DNA of 64,000 nucleotides from Pseudobdellovibrionaceae bacterium (GCA_019637875.1 JAHBUW010000004.1:181611-245610), one strand, 5' to 3'; shown: positions 8,189-16,625, counted from the first letter of the stretch. Program-made: numbers and translations. The notes: generated by a model not told the origin, from the letters alone.

Positions 8189-8847
8189 TTCCTATACTCT
8201 TTGAAAATTCCGAAGTTGTTCTGGTCGACAAGCCGGCCGAGATGCTGAGCGTCCCGAGCCGTTTTGCCGACGATCCGCGCCCGATCCTGGGGCGCGTGCT
8301 TGAGGAGCAGTTGGGCCGCCGTCTGTGGCCCGTGCACCGACTGGATTTTGAGGTTTCGGGACTCATGGCTTTCGCGCTGTCCGCGGGCGCGCACAAAAAA
8401 CTCAATGGCGCTTTCGAGCGCCGCGAAGTTCACAAAACCTACGTGGCGCTCGCACCCGCGGTGAATGAGCAGCCGAAGGGCGTGCTGTTCGAATGGCGTA
8501 GCCAAATCCTGCGCGGTAAAAAGCGCAGCTACGAGAGCGAACAGGGGCAAGAGGCGATCACCCACGCCGAATGGCGCCGCGAAGGCATCAGCGCACCGGC
8601 GGGTTTCGTCAATCTGCGCGAATGGTGGCTGACCCCCTTGACCGGGAAGCCGCACCAGCTGCGTTTTGAAATGTTCAAGCAGGGACTGCCGATCGTGGGC
8701 GACGAGCTTTACGGAAGCGACATTCCCTGGAACATCGAAGGCATCGCGCTGCGCGCGGTGCGGGTCGAGTGGCCGCACGCACTGGCGAGCGAGTTGAAGC
8801 TCCCGCCCGTCAGTGAAGTCGCGGGCTTTGAATTCACCGAGTTGTGA
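8185..8847 (+). CDS. RluA-family pseudouridine synthase
   Basis: The predicted protein has 220 residues and overlaps rlmE by 4 bases (ATGA). The catalytic motif is VHRLDFEVSGLMAFAL, with Asp in HRLD, preceded by VLVDKPAEMLSVPSR. The C-terminal block PLTGKPHQLRFEMFKQGLPIVGDELYG matches the family's RNA-binding motif, although Gln-Leu-Arg replaces the more common QIRVH. It is shorter than RluC/RluD and lacks an S4 domain. The exact uridine target cannot be read from sequence; RluA-like rRNA/tRNA targets or a lineage-specific site are possible. Confidence 0.85.
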   Translation: MIPILFENSEVVLVDKPAEMLSVPSRFADDPRPILGRVLEEQLGRRLWPVHRLDFEVSGLMAFALSAGAHKKLNGAFERREVHKTYVALAPAVNEQPKGVLFEWRSQILRGKKRSYESEQGQEAITHAEWRREGISAPAGFVNLREWWLTPLTGKPHQLRFEMFKQGLPIVGDELYGSDIPWNIEGIALRAVRVEWPHALASELKLPPVSEVAGFEFTEL

Positions 8848-9054
8848 AAGGCTCGTGGCGAATTCGTTGACTGAGGTTTAGACGGCAGTCGCGTCGCCAC
8901 TTTCGCCGCTAAGTTCGCGCGGTCATGAAGCTTCCCGCGAAATTCCCTCTTCGTTCACTTTTGCCAGGGGTTTCGCGCGGTCTCAAGAACACGTAGCGCG
9001 GATCTGGCTGGCCCCACGGTTGCAATTTTGTCCTTCGCCTGTGGGGGGCAATTC

Positions 9055-10152
9055 ATGGTTAGACCCTTGGTCATCGTAATCTGTTTGGGGCTGACGGCGC
9101 GGATCACGTTCGCGCAAAACCAAGCCGTCGAAACCTGTAAAACCCGCGCGACCGAAGCTCAGACCGCCTGCCAGAACGCGCAGAACAGTTCGAATAATAT
9201 GGCTCAGGTCTTCATTAAACTGGGCATCATGGTCGCCGCTTTGACGTCGAAGGGGACGCAAGGCGGGATGTGCCAGATGATGTCCGCCCTTTCGAGCGCG
9301 AACGCGAACCAACTGCAATCGAATCTGCAGCCCTGCCAGAATGCGGCCGCCGCCTGCAAAACCGCGTGCGCGACGGCGGCGAACGACACCAATACGAAGT
9401 CCTCCGCCGATACGACGAACTTGAGTGCCGCGCAGAACAACTGCCAGGTCGCGGAAAAACAAGGAGCCGTCGTGAACAACGATATGCTGAAGCTTCTCGA
9501 GATCGCCGCGACGGCCGCGGTCTGTTTGAAAGAGCTCGGCATGAAAGAAGAGACGACGACCACCACCACGACGACGACACCGACCTTGAACTGCACGGAT
9601 CCCGCGAATGCCGCCAATCCCATCTGTATCTGTCAGGCCAACCCCATGGCGGGAGGCTGCGGTAACACGATCGGCGAGGTGAAGAAAATCGAAAGCGGCG
9701 AGAGCTCTACGCCTTCGGGAACGGACGCGGCGCCCACGCCTTCACAGACTCGGAACGACGATCTTCAGGGAAGCCAACGTTCGCCCAGCGCCAAGAAGGC
9801 CGACCTGCCGCGCGGAACCGCCGGTGCGATGCCGGGAGCGGAAGGCGGCGCGATGCCTACGGGGACCGCGCGCGCCGGTGTCCCCGCGCCCTCCGGAACC
9901 GATGCGGCGGTGCTTGCCGGAAGCCAGGCCGGCGGTGGTGGAGGGCACCGAGGTGGCGCGGGCGGCGGGTATCCGGAGTTCGTGAATACGAGTTCGGGTT
10001 TACGTCCCTTGTCCCGCGGACCCGCGTCGAGCGTGGCCTTCGTGCCGGGCGGACTCATGGGAAAACACCGGGATCTCTTCAAGACCGTCCACAAACGGTA
10101 CAAAGCCCTCTTCGGGGAAGAGACGGGCGCGCGAAATAGCGTCTCGCCTTAA
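9055..10152 (+). CDS. Exported Thr/Gly/Cys-rich protein, unknown function
   Basis: The predicted protein has 365 residues from ATG 9055, with SD GGGGGG 6 bases ahead and a signal peptide cut after ITFAQ. The mature N-terminal 150 residues are helical with about eight cysteines (ETCKTR, TACQNA, GMCQMM, PCQNAAAACKTACA). Then come a Thr run (about residues 165-178), a CxCxC-like segment (NPICICQANPMAGGCG), a Ser/Pro/Thr/Gly linker and a glycine-rich stretch (GGGGHRGGAGGGY) near residue 300. The layout suggests a surface or secreted protein with a disulfide-bonded helical head and a flexible tail. No family is recognised. Confidence 0.75.
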   Translation: MVRPLVIVICLGLTARITFAQNQAVETCKTRATEAQTACQNAQNSSNNMAQVFIKLGIMVAALTSKGTQGGMCQMMSALSSANANQLQSNLQPCQNAAAACKTACATAANDTNTKSSADTTNLSAAQNNCQVAEKQGAVVNNDMLKLLEIAATAAVCLKELGMKEETTTTTTTTTPTLNCTDPANAANPICICQANPMAGGCGNTIGEVKKIESGESSTPSGTDAAPTPSQTRNDDLQGSQRSPSAKKADLPRGTAGAMPGAEGGAMPTGTARAGVPAPSGTDAAVLAGSQAGGGGGHRGGAGGGYPEFVNTSSGLRPLSRGPASSVAFVPGGLMGKHRDLFKTVHKRYKALFGEETGARNSVSP

Positions 10153-10221
10153 GACGGTCCGCGCTCGTGGATTGGGGGGCGGGGGACTTCACGTTAAACT
10201 GAAAGCTCAGGAGTCGACCTC

Positions 10222-10800
10222 ATGCCGATTCGTTTTAGCTTTTTGATCGCGGTCGCGATCGCCGCCATGATGTTCCAGAACTGCGCCAAAACGCCGAATT
10301 TGGCGGGCGGGGATGTGGACGCGCAAGGCGCGCACAAAGTCGTCGACGGTCCGCTGCTTTCGTCGAAGACCTTCTACGTCGCGCACGATCCCATTCTGGC
10401 CTCCGACAACGAGACCTTGCTGCGCAAGGGGCTTCGTCTGGATGTGCGGACGGGCGTGCTCGTGAACCAGAACGATCGCGATAGCGCCGACGGTTTGGTG
10501 AAAGCGGGGCAGCGTTTCTGCCTGACTTCGGCCGAGCGCGATGAGCTGCAGCACCTCGTGCAGCAAGACGCCGTCTGCGCGGGCCTCAATCCCATGAACG
10601 CGGGCGACTACTGTCCGATGGCGATTCAGCTTCCCTACGCGCTGTACGGGTCGAATTCGCAAACGCTGACCCAGGTGGGCAGCGCGAGCTGTTTGAAGGC
10701 TCCGGACGTGGATTTCTGCGAGGGGCAGGGCGAACGTGTCGCCGATCTTCTGGATCAAGTGATCCAAACCCTCGACCAGCGCATCTGCGCGGGCCTTTAA
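10222..10800 (+). CDS. Putative lipoprotein, unknown function
   Basis: The predicted protein has 192 residues, with AGGAG 9 bases ahead of ATG 10222. The N-terminus (MPIRFSFLIAVAIAAMMF then QNC) reads as a signal peptide with a loose lipobox ending at Cys 20. The mature part has five further cysteines, likely disulfides (RFCLTS, AVCAGL, DYCPMA, SCLKAP, FCEGQ), plus a final RICAGL. It follows the Thr/Gly-rich exported protein by 69 bases on the same strand. No known domain is seen. Confidence 0.72.
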   Translation: MPIRFSFLIAVAIAAMMFQNCAKTPNLAGGDVDAQGAHKVVDGPLLSSKTFYVAHDPILASDNETLLRKGLRLDVRTGVLVNQNDRDSADGLVKAGQRFCLTSAERDELQHLVQQDAVCAGLNPMNAGDYCPMAIQLPYALYGSNSQTLTQVGSASCLKAPDVDFCEGQGERVADLLDQVIQTLDQRICAGL

Positions 10801-10893
10801 TTTTCAAAGTCTAAAAAGGGCAGAGCCCGCGCGATCCTTCGCCCGGGCCCTGAGTACTGTGGTCACGCCTAATCCGTCATGCGTGTGTTTTGG

Positions 10894-10915
10894 AGCGCGC
10901 GGTCCTTCGCGCGCT
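10894..10915. other. GC hairpin between convergent genes, weak terminator candidate
   Basis: AGCGCGCG and CGCGCGCT form an 8-bp stem with a 6-nt loop between the convergent genes ending at 10800 and 10920. There is no clear T run on either strand, so it is only a candidate terminator. Confidence 0.35.
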
Positions 10916-10919
10916 TCAA

Positions 10920-11456
10920 TCAATAAAAGAATGAATACAGTCCCGCGCGGTTTTTCGCGGTCTTCGCTTTGAAGAACGCGACCGCGACGCGGGTTTGGCC
11001 GTTCAGTTTGAACTGAAAGCACAGATGGTGGAAGGTCTTCTCCGAGAAGTACTCCGCCGCCTGCAGGTCGTGGGCTTCGCAGCGCCGGATCTCTTCGATC
11101 TGCGGATTCAGGATCAGCCAGCTGACCAGACGATCTTGCCGGGAACGGTCCGCGCCCGCCGCGAGGTGCGGGATGACGCAACTTCGCAGTGCTTCGATGT
11201 CACTCTCTTGGCGGAGCGGTCGGGCGCAACCCAGGTAGCTCGCAAGGATCTGTCCGTACTCGCCCAAATTTTCGGCCGCGATCTGGCGCGGAGCTTTCGT
11301 GGCCGATTTGGCGGCGACTTTGGTTGAGGTTTTCGCGGCTTTTTCGTCCGCGGCGTGCGCGTTCAGCGCCAGCAGCGTGAGGAGCGTCGCCAAGGTCACC
11401 ATGGGGACAAGGGCGTGATGCAACAGTCGGCGGTAATTCAAATTCATTTTCGTCAT
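10920..11456 (-). CDS. Exported protein, unknown function
   Basis: The predicted protein has 178 residues. The start at 11456 overlaps the stop of the upstream gene by 4 bases (ATGA), which supports it over the internal Met codon at 11447. A signal peptide ends at LNAHAAD and is followed by a Lys/Ala/Thr-rich linker (residues 35-60). The globular part has four cysteines (LGCARP, RSCVIP, RRCEAH, HLCFQF), probably two disulfides, and ends in an aromatic motif (GLYSFFY). It is coupled to the 391-aa exported protein. No family is recognised. Confidence 0.72.
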   Translation of the reverse strand: MTKMNLNYRRLLHHALVPMVTLATLLTLLALNAHAADEKAAKTSTKVAAKSATKAPRQIAAENLGEYGQILASYLGCARPLRQESDIEALRSCVIPHLAAGADRSRQDRLVSWLILNPQIEEIRRCEAHDLQAAEYFSEKTFHHLCFQFKLNGQTRVAVAFFKAKTAKNRAGLYSFFY

Positions 11457-12628
11457 CTCACACCGTCCTCAGGCTGGGAGTTCGTTCCGCTCATCATGTT
11501 TTCGCCGGCGCGACGGCAGGCGGGATGGATCACGACCGCGGCGGCGGCGGGCTCACGAATCGCGGCCAGCGTCTGCCGGCAGCCCTCGGGATCCATGGGG
11601 CAAATCTTGTTGGCGTTTCCGGGATCTTTCGCGGCGACGAGAGCGGAAGTGCGGGTTTCGACCTTCTTCTGCATGGCGTCCGTTTTATAGGAGTTGCAGT
11701 TGACGGACTCGTCCATGCCCGCGATCACGTAGTCTTCCCAGCGAAATTCGCGGGCCATTTTCCATTTGCCGTTTTCGCATTTCAGGTAGGGGTCGTTCCC
11801 TTCCAGGACTTGGCGCCAGAAGGTGTAGCCTTGGTAGTTCGCGGTCATGTCGGCGTAGGACTTGATTCCCGTCGCCTTCAGTCCGTAACCGCCTTCCTCT
11901 TCCTCGATGCCTTGCTGAATGACCTCGCGCAGGTTTTTACCGCGGCGTTGGTTCATGTAGTATTCGAAACCTTCGGTCATGAAGTGCGACATTTTGTCCG
12001 CGCCGATCTTCACGCCGTTGATCTGGATCACGGAGTTGAGTCCCGCGAAGCCACGCATGACGGGAGATTCGAAAAGGGTGAAGTCTTGGTAGACCGAGTC
12101 TTTCGGTTTCACTTCGCACTTCGAGATGTTCGCGCCCATCGCCCACGTTTCCATATTGTCCATGTGGGCCGAGGCGATCGCTCCGCGAAGGGCGTTCATC
12201 GCTTTTTGCGGATCGCAACCTTCGGGCGTGTTTTCGTATTTCAGTTCGGCGCGCTCTTCCTGACGGCGCTGTTCGGCTTCGGCGCGACGGCGCGCCATGA
12301 TTTGTTCTTCGGTTTCGTTGCTTTCGGGAACTTCCATGCCACCCGAGGAGCCGGAAGAGCCACCGGCATTCACTTTGCTGCGACGGCGCAGCGACTCCAT
12401 TCTTTTTTTGCTGAGGCTCGGCGGGAAGTTCATTCCGTCCAGAAGCTCCTCGCCGCCGTTGTTCGCCTTTTCCAAGGCCTGACGAATGCGACGATTCGTT
12501 TCGGCGTTGGTTTGCGCTCCGACGTCTTGGAGATTGCTATAGCGGCAGGTCACGTTGTCGACTTCCCATGCGAGGCTCAGCGCCGGGGCGCCGAGAATCA
12601 TCGCGAGGGGGATTGCGAACCACTTCAT
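11453..12628 (-). CDS. Exported protein, unknown function
   Basis: The predicted protein has 391 residues, with GAGGA 8 bases ahead of ATG 12628. The signal peptide ends near LSLAWEV. A low-complexity Ser/Gly segment (about residues 86-98) is followed by a charged Arg/Glu/Gln helix (EEQIMARRRAEAEQRRQEER). The folded domain has a recognisable conserved-looking block, NGVKIGADKMSHFMTEGF near residue 215, then KSYADMTANYQGYTFWRQVL, and scattered cysteines (KCEVKP, KCENGK, NCNSY, KICPMD, GCRQT). The His and acidic residues in GADKMSHF could bind metal, but no enzyme family is recognised. Confidence 0.75.
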   Translation of the reverse strand: MKWFAIPLAMILGAPALSLAWEVDNVTCRYSNLQDVGAQTNAETNRRIRQALEKANNGGEELLDGMNFPPSLSKKRMESLRRRSKVNAGGSSGSSGGMEVPESNETEEQIMARRRAEAEQRRQEERAELKYENTPEGCDPQKAMNALRGAIASAHMDNMETWAMGANISKCEVKPKDSVYQDFTLFESPVMRGFAGLNSVIQINGVKIGADKMSHFMTEGFEYYMNQRRGKNLREVIQQGIEEEEGGYGLKATGIKSYADMTANYQGYTFWRQVLEGNDPYLKCENGKWKMAREFRWEDYVIAGMDESVNCNSYKTDAMQKKVETRTSALVAAKDPGNANKICPMDPEGCRQTLAAIREPAAAAVVIHPACRRAGENMMSGTNSQPEDGVR

Positions 12629-12780
12629 TTTGCCATCCTCTTTTCTTCATTCCAGCACGAGGGATTCCCGGGACGCCACACTTTTGAAGGTCGGAATGTC
12701 TTATTTCTGGACGCTTTCACGGCTGTGAAAGGGGCGTGAAAGGCGTGGTCAAATGCCCGTGACTATGGAACAAACATGGA

Positions 12781-13464
12781 ATGGCGAAAAAGAAGGTGAA
12801 GTCGAAGTCGACAGTCCGGGCCGCAAAGAAGACGGGGGCGCGCAAAACTGTCGTTAAAAAAGTGACGGGGCGGGCGAAGCCGAAACTAAAGCCGAAGCCG
12901 AAACCGAAATCGAAGCGAAAGACCGGTTCCGCCAAAACCAAAGCCGTCGCGCCCTCCGCCGACAAGCCGACCTCCTATTGGCCCAAGAGCTCCGAACGTC
13001 AGCTCGTGTCGGTGCTCTCCGAAGATCTGCGCGACACCTACTCGAAGTTGAAATCGGTGATGACGGGTTTGGGGGCGCAGTACATCTATGCGTCCGCGAA
13101 GGCGATCATGTTCGCGCGGCTGCGCTGTTACGCCTTCGTGCGGCCGAAGAAAAGTTACGTCGAGCTCACGATCTTGTTGGATGAGCGAGTCTCGCATTCC
13201 CTTTTGAAAAGGGTGGACGTGACCGGCAAGAGGTTCCAGCACGTCCTCCATTTGAAACACGCGGACCAGATCGAAGAGCCGTTGACGGACTGGCTGGCCG
13301 AGGCCTACGCGCAGGCGCCGGCGGGGATTCCGCCGAACTTCCGCGGCCGGGGTGGGGGCGACGACGTCGAGATCATCGAAGAAGGCGCGGGAGCGCGCGG
13401 TTTCACGGAGGCGGGTGACGACTTCGACTGGGCGGAGCTCGATCCGGACGATCTAGAGAGATAA
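12781..13464 (+). CDS. DUF5655-like protein with a histone-H1-like lysine-rich N-terminus
   Basis: The predicted protein has 227 residues. Residues 1-60 are a Lys/Arg/Ala/Pro tail with KPKLKPKPKPKSK repeats, like bacterial histone-H1-like (Hc1/AlgP-type) DNA-binding tails. Residues 75-180 resemble the DUF5655 domain: MFARLRCYAFVRPKKSYVEL, then LLKRVDVTGKRFQHVLHL and WLAEAYAQA. The last 40 residues are strongly acidic (DDFDWAELDPDDLER). A basic tail plus acidic tip suggests a nucleoid-associated role, which is inference. There is no strong SD. A terminator follows. Confidence 0.68.
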   Translation: MAKKKVKSKSTVRAAKKTGARKTVVKKVTGRAKPKLKPKPKPKSKRKTGSAKTKAVAPSADKPTSYWPKSSERQLVSVLSEDLRDTYSKLKSVMTGLGAQYIYASAKAIMFARLRCYAFVRPKKSYVELTILLDERVSHSLLKRVDVTGKRFQHVLHLKHADQIEEPLTDWLAEAYAQAPAGIPPNFRGRGGGDDVEIIEEGAGARGFTEAGDDFDWAELDPDDLER

Positions 13465-13469
13465 AAAGA

Positions 13470-13496
13470 AAAGGCCGGGGTGGACCCGGCCTTTTT
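13470..13496. terminator. Bidirectional terminator
   Basis: A perfect 10-bp stem (AAAGGCCGGG with CCCGGCCTTT, 5-nt loop) ends in a T run on the plus strand, and an A-rich flank gives a T run on the minus strand. It serves the convergent DUF5655-like gene and the OmpA-like gene. Confidence 0.88.
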
Positions 13497-13524
13497 CATC
13501 TCCGATTCGGAAGTACCGCGAAGA

Positions 13525-14169
13525 CTACGTCTTCGGAATTTTCGACTCATCCACGGTGACTTCGATTTCGACGCGGCGGTTTTTGGCGCGGGCGTCTTTG
13601 GTTTTTGCGTCGTCGACGGGATTTTGCGGGCCCATACCGACCGAGCTCGTGGTGGGGGCGGGGACGCCGGCCGCGACGAGTTGGTCTTGAACGGCTTTCG
13701 CGCGCGCTTCCGACAGGGGTTGGTTCACTTTCATGGAGCCGGTGTCGTCGGTGTAGCCTTTGATGGTGAGGATATTCTCGGGATACTTCTTCATGATCGC
13801 CGCAAGCTCGTTGATGTTGTTTTTCGCTTGGGGTTTCAGATCGGCCTTACCGGTATCGAACAGGATGTCGCTTTTGAGCTTGGTGATCAGACCTTGCTCG
13901 GTGCGTTTGGTTTCCGCGATCTTCTCCAGTTCCTTCGCTTGTTTGTCCATACGTTGACCGGCATGCGCGCCGATGCCGCCACCGATCGCGGCGCCCAAGA
14001 TCGCACCTTCCGTGCGCTTCCCGGTCTGGTGACCGACGACCGCGCCGACGACACCACCCACGGCCGCGCCGATGCCCGCGCCCTTCGCGGTATTGGGATT
14101 ATCTTTGGTGGTTTGGCAACCGGCGAGGGCCAGTGCGAGAGCGGGGGCGATGAGGATCAGTTTTTTCAT
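13525..14169 (-). CDS. OmpA-family lipoprotein with glycine-zipper segment
   Basis: The predicted protein has 214 residues from ATG 14169, with AAGGAG 10 bases ahead. The N-terminus is a lipoprotein signal (MKKLILIAPALALALAGC). Residues 30-75 form a glycine-zipper (GAGIGAAVGGVVGAVVG repeated), then a short coiled coil. Residues 100-205 are an OmpA C-terminal peptidoglycan-binding domain: FDTGKADLKPQAKNNINELA, then IKGYTDDTGS, LSEARAKAVQ and NRRVEIEV. It is likely an outer-membrane lipoprotein that contacts peptidoglycan, of the Pal/YiaD type. Confidence 0.9.
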   Translation of the reverse strand: MKKLILIAPALALALAGCQTTKDNPNTAKGAGIGAAVGGVVGAVVGHQTGKRTEGAILGAAIGGGIGAHAGQRMDKQAKELEKIAETKRTEQGLITKLKSDILFDTGKADLKPQAKNNINELAAIMKKYPENILTIKGYTDDTGSMKVNQPLSEARAKAVQDQLVAAGVPAPTTSSVGMGPQNPVDDAKTKDARAKNRRVEIEVTVDESKIPKT

Positions 14170-14280
14170 GATGTGGGTCTCCTTGTTGGTGAATACATGA
14201 AACAAAACGGAGTCAGCCTACCTTGATGCTCAAGAGCTGGAAATATGCGGTGCGGGTGGTTGAAATCGAGAGGGGAAATT

Positions 14281-14357
14281 TGGTGCAACCGGCAGGAGTC
14301 GAACCTGCGACCTAAGGTTTCGGAAACCTTCACTCTATCCAGCTGAGCTACGGTTGC
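14281..14357 (-). tRNA. tRNA-Arg, anticodon CCG
   Basis: On the minus strand the sequence folds as a full cloverleaf: acceptor GCAACCG pairs with CGGTTGC, the D arm starts GCTCAGCTGGATA, the anticodon stem AAGGT/ACCTT holds loop TTCCGAA, and the T arm is GCAGGTTCGACTCCTGC. The anticodon is CCG, which reads the arginine codon CGG. The 3' CCA is encoded at 14281-14283. It lies alone between the OmpA-like and CBS-PAS genes. Confidence 0.95.
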
Positions 14358-14422
14358 ATCATGACGAAGACCCCACAGATCTAGCGTGAAGCCCTCGGGC
14401 AATCAGTAGTTATTGCTTGGCG

Positions 14423-15316
14423 TCACGTGCCATCAGCGGGGTTTTTACCGCTCATGAGGTCTTGGACGGCCTCCAGAAGCGCGCGGGTCTCTTCGACGGG
14501 GCGGGCGGCGGTGATGGTGCCTAAGAAAACGCCTTTCGGCGAGCGGAGAGCGCTCGAGACCAGATCTACGTTCACCATGCTTTGGTCTTTGCGGACCATG
14601 GAGGTCATCGTCGATTCGTGGGCGCCGGTCTCTTTGATGGTGGTCAGTCCCTGACGGGCCAGCTCGTGGACCGTATGCGGGTACAGATCGAAGATGGATT
14701 TGCCGATGAGTTCGCCCTGGTAATACCCGAGCGCTTCGTGCGCTTTACGATTCGCCATGACGATGAGGCCATGTTCATCCACCGAATGCATGATCAGCGG
14801 TGAGGCCTCGAAGATCTCGCGGTAAACGCCCATGAGCTGCTGGATCGATTGCACTTCGAGCTCCAGCTGGCGCGTTTTGAATTCCAGATCTTTGAGCTCG
14901 GTGTGCATCTCTTGCAGTTGATCGGTTTTTCCCGCGAGCACTTTCATGATGTCGCGCGGACTGACGATGCCCGCGACCTGTTGGCCCTGGTCGATCACCA
15001 GAACCCGGCGGCTTGAGGCCTTCATCATCACGCGGACGACCTCGTCCAGCTTCGCCGAATCCCGAACGGTCATGGCGGGTTCGAAAAGATCTTTGTGCGC
15101 ATAGATCGATTGGCCGTACTCGGAGCTCAGGTACTTCCGTAAGGACGCCTTTACGACCGAGATGTCCGACAAAAGTCCCAAGAGCTCGCCCATCGGCGAC
15201 AGCACCGGTGCGTAGTGAACTTGGTAGGTCAAAAAGAAATGCATGACCTCGTGCAAGCGGTCCCCGGACCGGACGGTACGGGGGTCGGGTGTCATGAGTT
15301 GGCGAGCCGTCTTCAT
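14423..15316 (-). CDS. CBS-pair plus PAS domain sensor protein without output domain
   Basis: The predicted protein has 297 residues. Residues 1-130 hold two CBS repeats (MTPDPRTVRSGDRLHEVM, then PAMTVRDSAKLDEVVRVMM with RRVLVIDQGQQVAGIVSPRD). Such modules usually bind adenine nucleotides. A coiled coil (about 133-165) leads to a PAS domain at about 165-275 (FEASPLIMHSVDEHGLIVMA, LGYYQGELIGKSIFDLYP). No kinase, cyclase, GGDEF or DNA-binding domain follows, so it probably signals through a partner. The protein has no signal peptide or membrane segment and is expected in the cytoplasm. Confidence 0.85.
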   Translation of the reverse strand: MKTARQLMTPDPRTVRSGDRLHEVMHFFLTYQVHYAPVLSPMGELLGLLSDISVVKASLRKYLSSEYGQSIYAHKDLFEPAMTVRDSAKLDEVVRVMMKASSRRVLVIDQGQQVAGIVSPRDIMKVLAGKTDQLQEMHTELKDLEFKTRQLELEVQSIQQLMGVYREIFEASPLIMHSVDEHGLIVMANRKAHEALGYYQGELIGKSIFDLYPHTVHELARQGLTTIKETGAHESTMTSMVRKDQSMVNVDLVSSALRSPKGVFLGTITAARPVEETRALLEAVQDLMSGKNPADGT

Positions 15317-15367
15317 CTCTTCAGCGTGAACGCCGCCTTCGCCAAACGCAAGAAACCAAAACGAAAA

Positions 15368-15390
15368 ACCCCGCGAGGTCGTCGCGGGGT
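15368..15390 (-). terminator. Terminator of the minus-strand lipoprotein gene
   Basis: ACCCCGCGA and TCGCGGGGT form a 9-bp stem with a 5-nt loop; on the minus strand the hairpin is followed by TTTTTCG. It lies 26 bases after the stop of the lipoprotein gene at 15416 and ahead of the CBS-PAS gene, which therefore has its own promoter or relies on read-through. Confidence 0.82.
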
Positions 15391-15415
15391 CCAGGTATCA
15401 TGATGGATTGAGCTC

Positions 15416-15964
15416 TTAGTTGGTCGCGGTCTTGCGACGCTCTTCGCAGTTCTTAATGTTATCTGAATACTCGTCTTCGCGGTCTTGCAGAACGCGGCGG
15501 TACTCCTGGAACTTCGCGATGCGGTCTTTCAGCTTTTCTTCAGTCACGCCCGCGAGCTGTTTTTCGTCTTTGGCGATACCGACGTTCATGTCTTCGTTTT
15601 TGTCGGCCCAGCGCTCGGCCTTGTCGAGCTTCGGCAGATCCGCTTTCTGATCGGTCTTCAGCTTACGCAGGCACTCGGCGTATTTGCCGTGCAGTCCCTT
15701 GGTGTTGTACTTGCGCGTGCCGTAGACTTTGTCTTCCATTTCGTTGACGTCGTTTTGCAGCTTGCGAACCTCTTCGGCCATCATGACTTTGCGCTGATAG
15801 ACCATATCGCCATCGGCGTTCACGCCTAACTTTTCAGCGCCGGCCACGACCGATTCTTGCTCGGTTTTGGTCTCCAGGACCTCGGCTTTGTGGGGGTTCG
15901 ATTTACACCCCGCGACGATCATCGTGAAAGAGAGTAGCGAAAAAACAACGAGACGCTTTGCCAT
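15416..15964 (-). CDS. Lipoprotein, paralogue of the divergent neighbour
   Basis: The predicted protein has 182 residues from ATG 15964, with AAGGAG 6 bases ahead. The lipobox is IVAGC, followed by KSNPHKAE. The mature protein is helical and highly charged, with a coiled-coil-like stretch (MAEEVRKLQNDVNEMEDKVYG) and two cysteines (AECLRK, NCEERR). The same order of features (SNPHKAE, a Met/Lys-rich helix, a YG turn, ECL, C-terminal Cys) occurs in the divergent gene at 16104, so the two are duplicates. The function is unknown; a periplasmic helical lipoprotein is likely. Confidence 0.82.
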   Translation of the reverse strand: MAKRLVVFSLLSFTMIVAGCKSNPHKAEVLETKTEQESVVAGAEKLGVNADGDMVYQRKVMMAEEVRKLQNDVNEMEDKVYGTRKYNTKGLHGKYAECLRKLKTDQKADLPKLDKAERWADKNEDMNVGIAKDEKQLAGVTEEKLKDRIAKFQEYRRVLQDREDEYSDNIKNCEERRKTATN

Positions 15965-16103
15965 AAAACACTCCTTGAAGAAGGTGTTTCCGATCGTAAA
16001 CGAAAGCGTCACGTCGGCAAACGCGAATTCGCTTTTTGCCGTTCTCAGTCATGGAACAATTCGTTACAGTTATCGCACAAGATCGCACGATCTGGAGGTA
16101 TCC

Positions 16104-16622
16104 ATGTTGAAGTATGTATCGTCATTGGTCCTGGTCGCCGTCCTCGCGGGCTGCTCGTCAAACCCCCATAAAGCGGAAGAGACGAACACCAAACTGAAGA
16201 ACGCCGAAGAGGTCGGGCAAAACGTGACCGTCGGTCAAAACGACTCGGGCGAAGTCGTCGCCAGCCGCAAACTGAAACTGGCGGATCAACTGCGCGATCT
16301 GCAACGCGAAACCTACGAGCTTGAATACGAAATCTACGGCAACGACAAACTGGGCCGCAAAGGCATCTACACGGTCCTGCGCGAATGTTACGACAAAGGC
16401 GGGGAGCTGAAGCGTCTGCCCAGCCGCGCGATCCTGACTAAAAACGAAGATAAATTCGGCGGCAAGATGGTGCTGGACGAGAACAAAAACCTGGTCAGCC
16501 TGTCGGACGAGTATTTCCTTGAGCGCATCAAACGCTTCGAAGGATACAAAGACGGCTACGAACAGCAAAAAGAGGATTTCGACGACAAGCTCCGCACGTG
16601 CAAACACGCGAGCAAGGAGTAA
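16104..16622 (+). CDS. Lipoprotein, paralogue of the divergent neighbour
   Basis: The predicted protein has 172 residues from ATG 16104 (SD GGAGG 7 bases ahead), although the frame is open for 79 codons upstream. The lipobox is VLAGC followed by SSNPHKAE. The body is helical (KLKLADQLRDLQRETYELEYEIYG), with cysteines in RECYDK and RTCKHA at positions matching the neighbour. It is followed after 3 bases by a DUF4156-like lipoprotein, so both are one operon. The function is unknown. Confidence 0.82.
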   Translation: MLKYVSSLVLVAVLAGCSSNPHKAEETNTKLKNAEEVGQNVTVGQNDSGEVVASRKLKLADQLRDLQRETYELEYEIYGNDKLGRKGIYTVLRECYDKGGELKRLPSRAILTKNEDKFGGKMVLDENKNLVSLSDEYFLERIKRFEGYKDGYEQQKEDFDDKLRTCKHASKE

Positions 16623-16625
16623 AAT

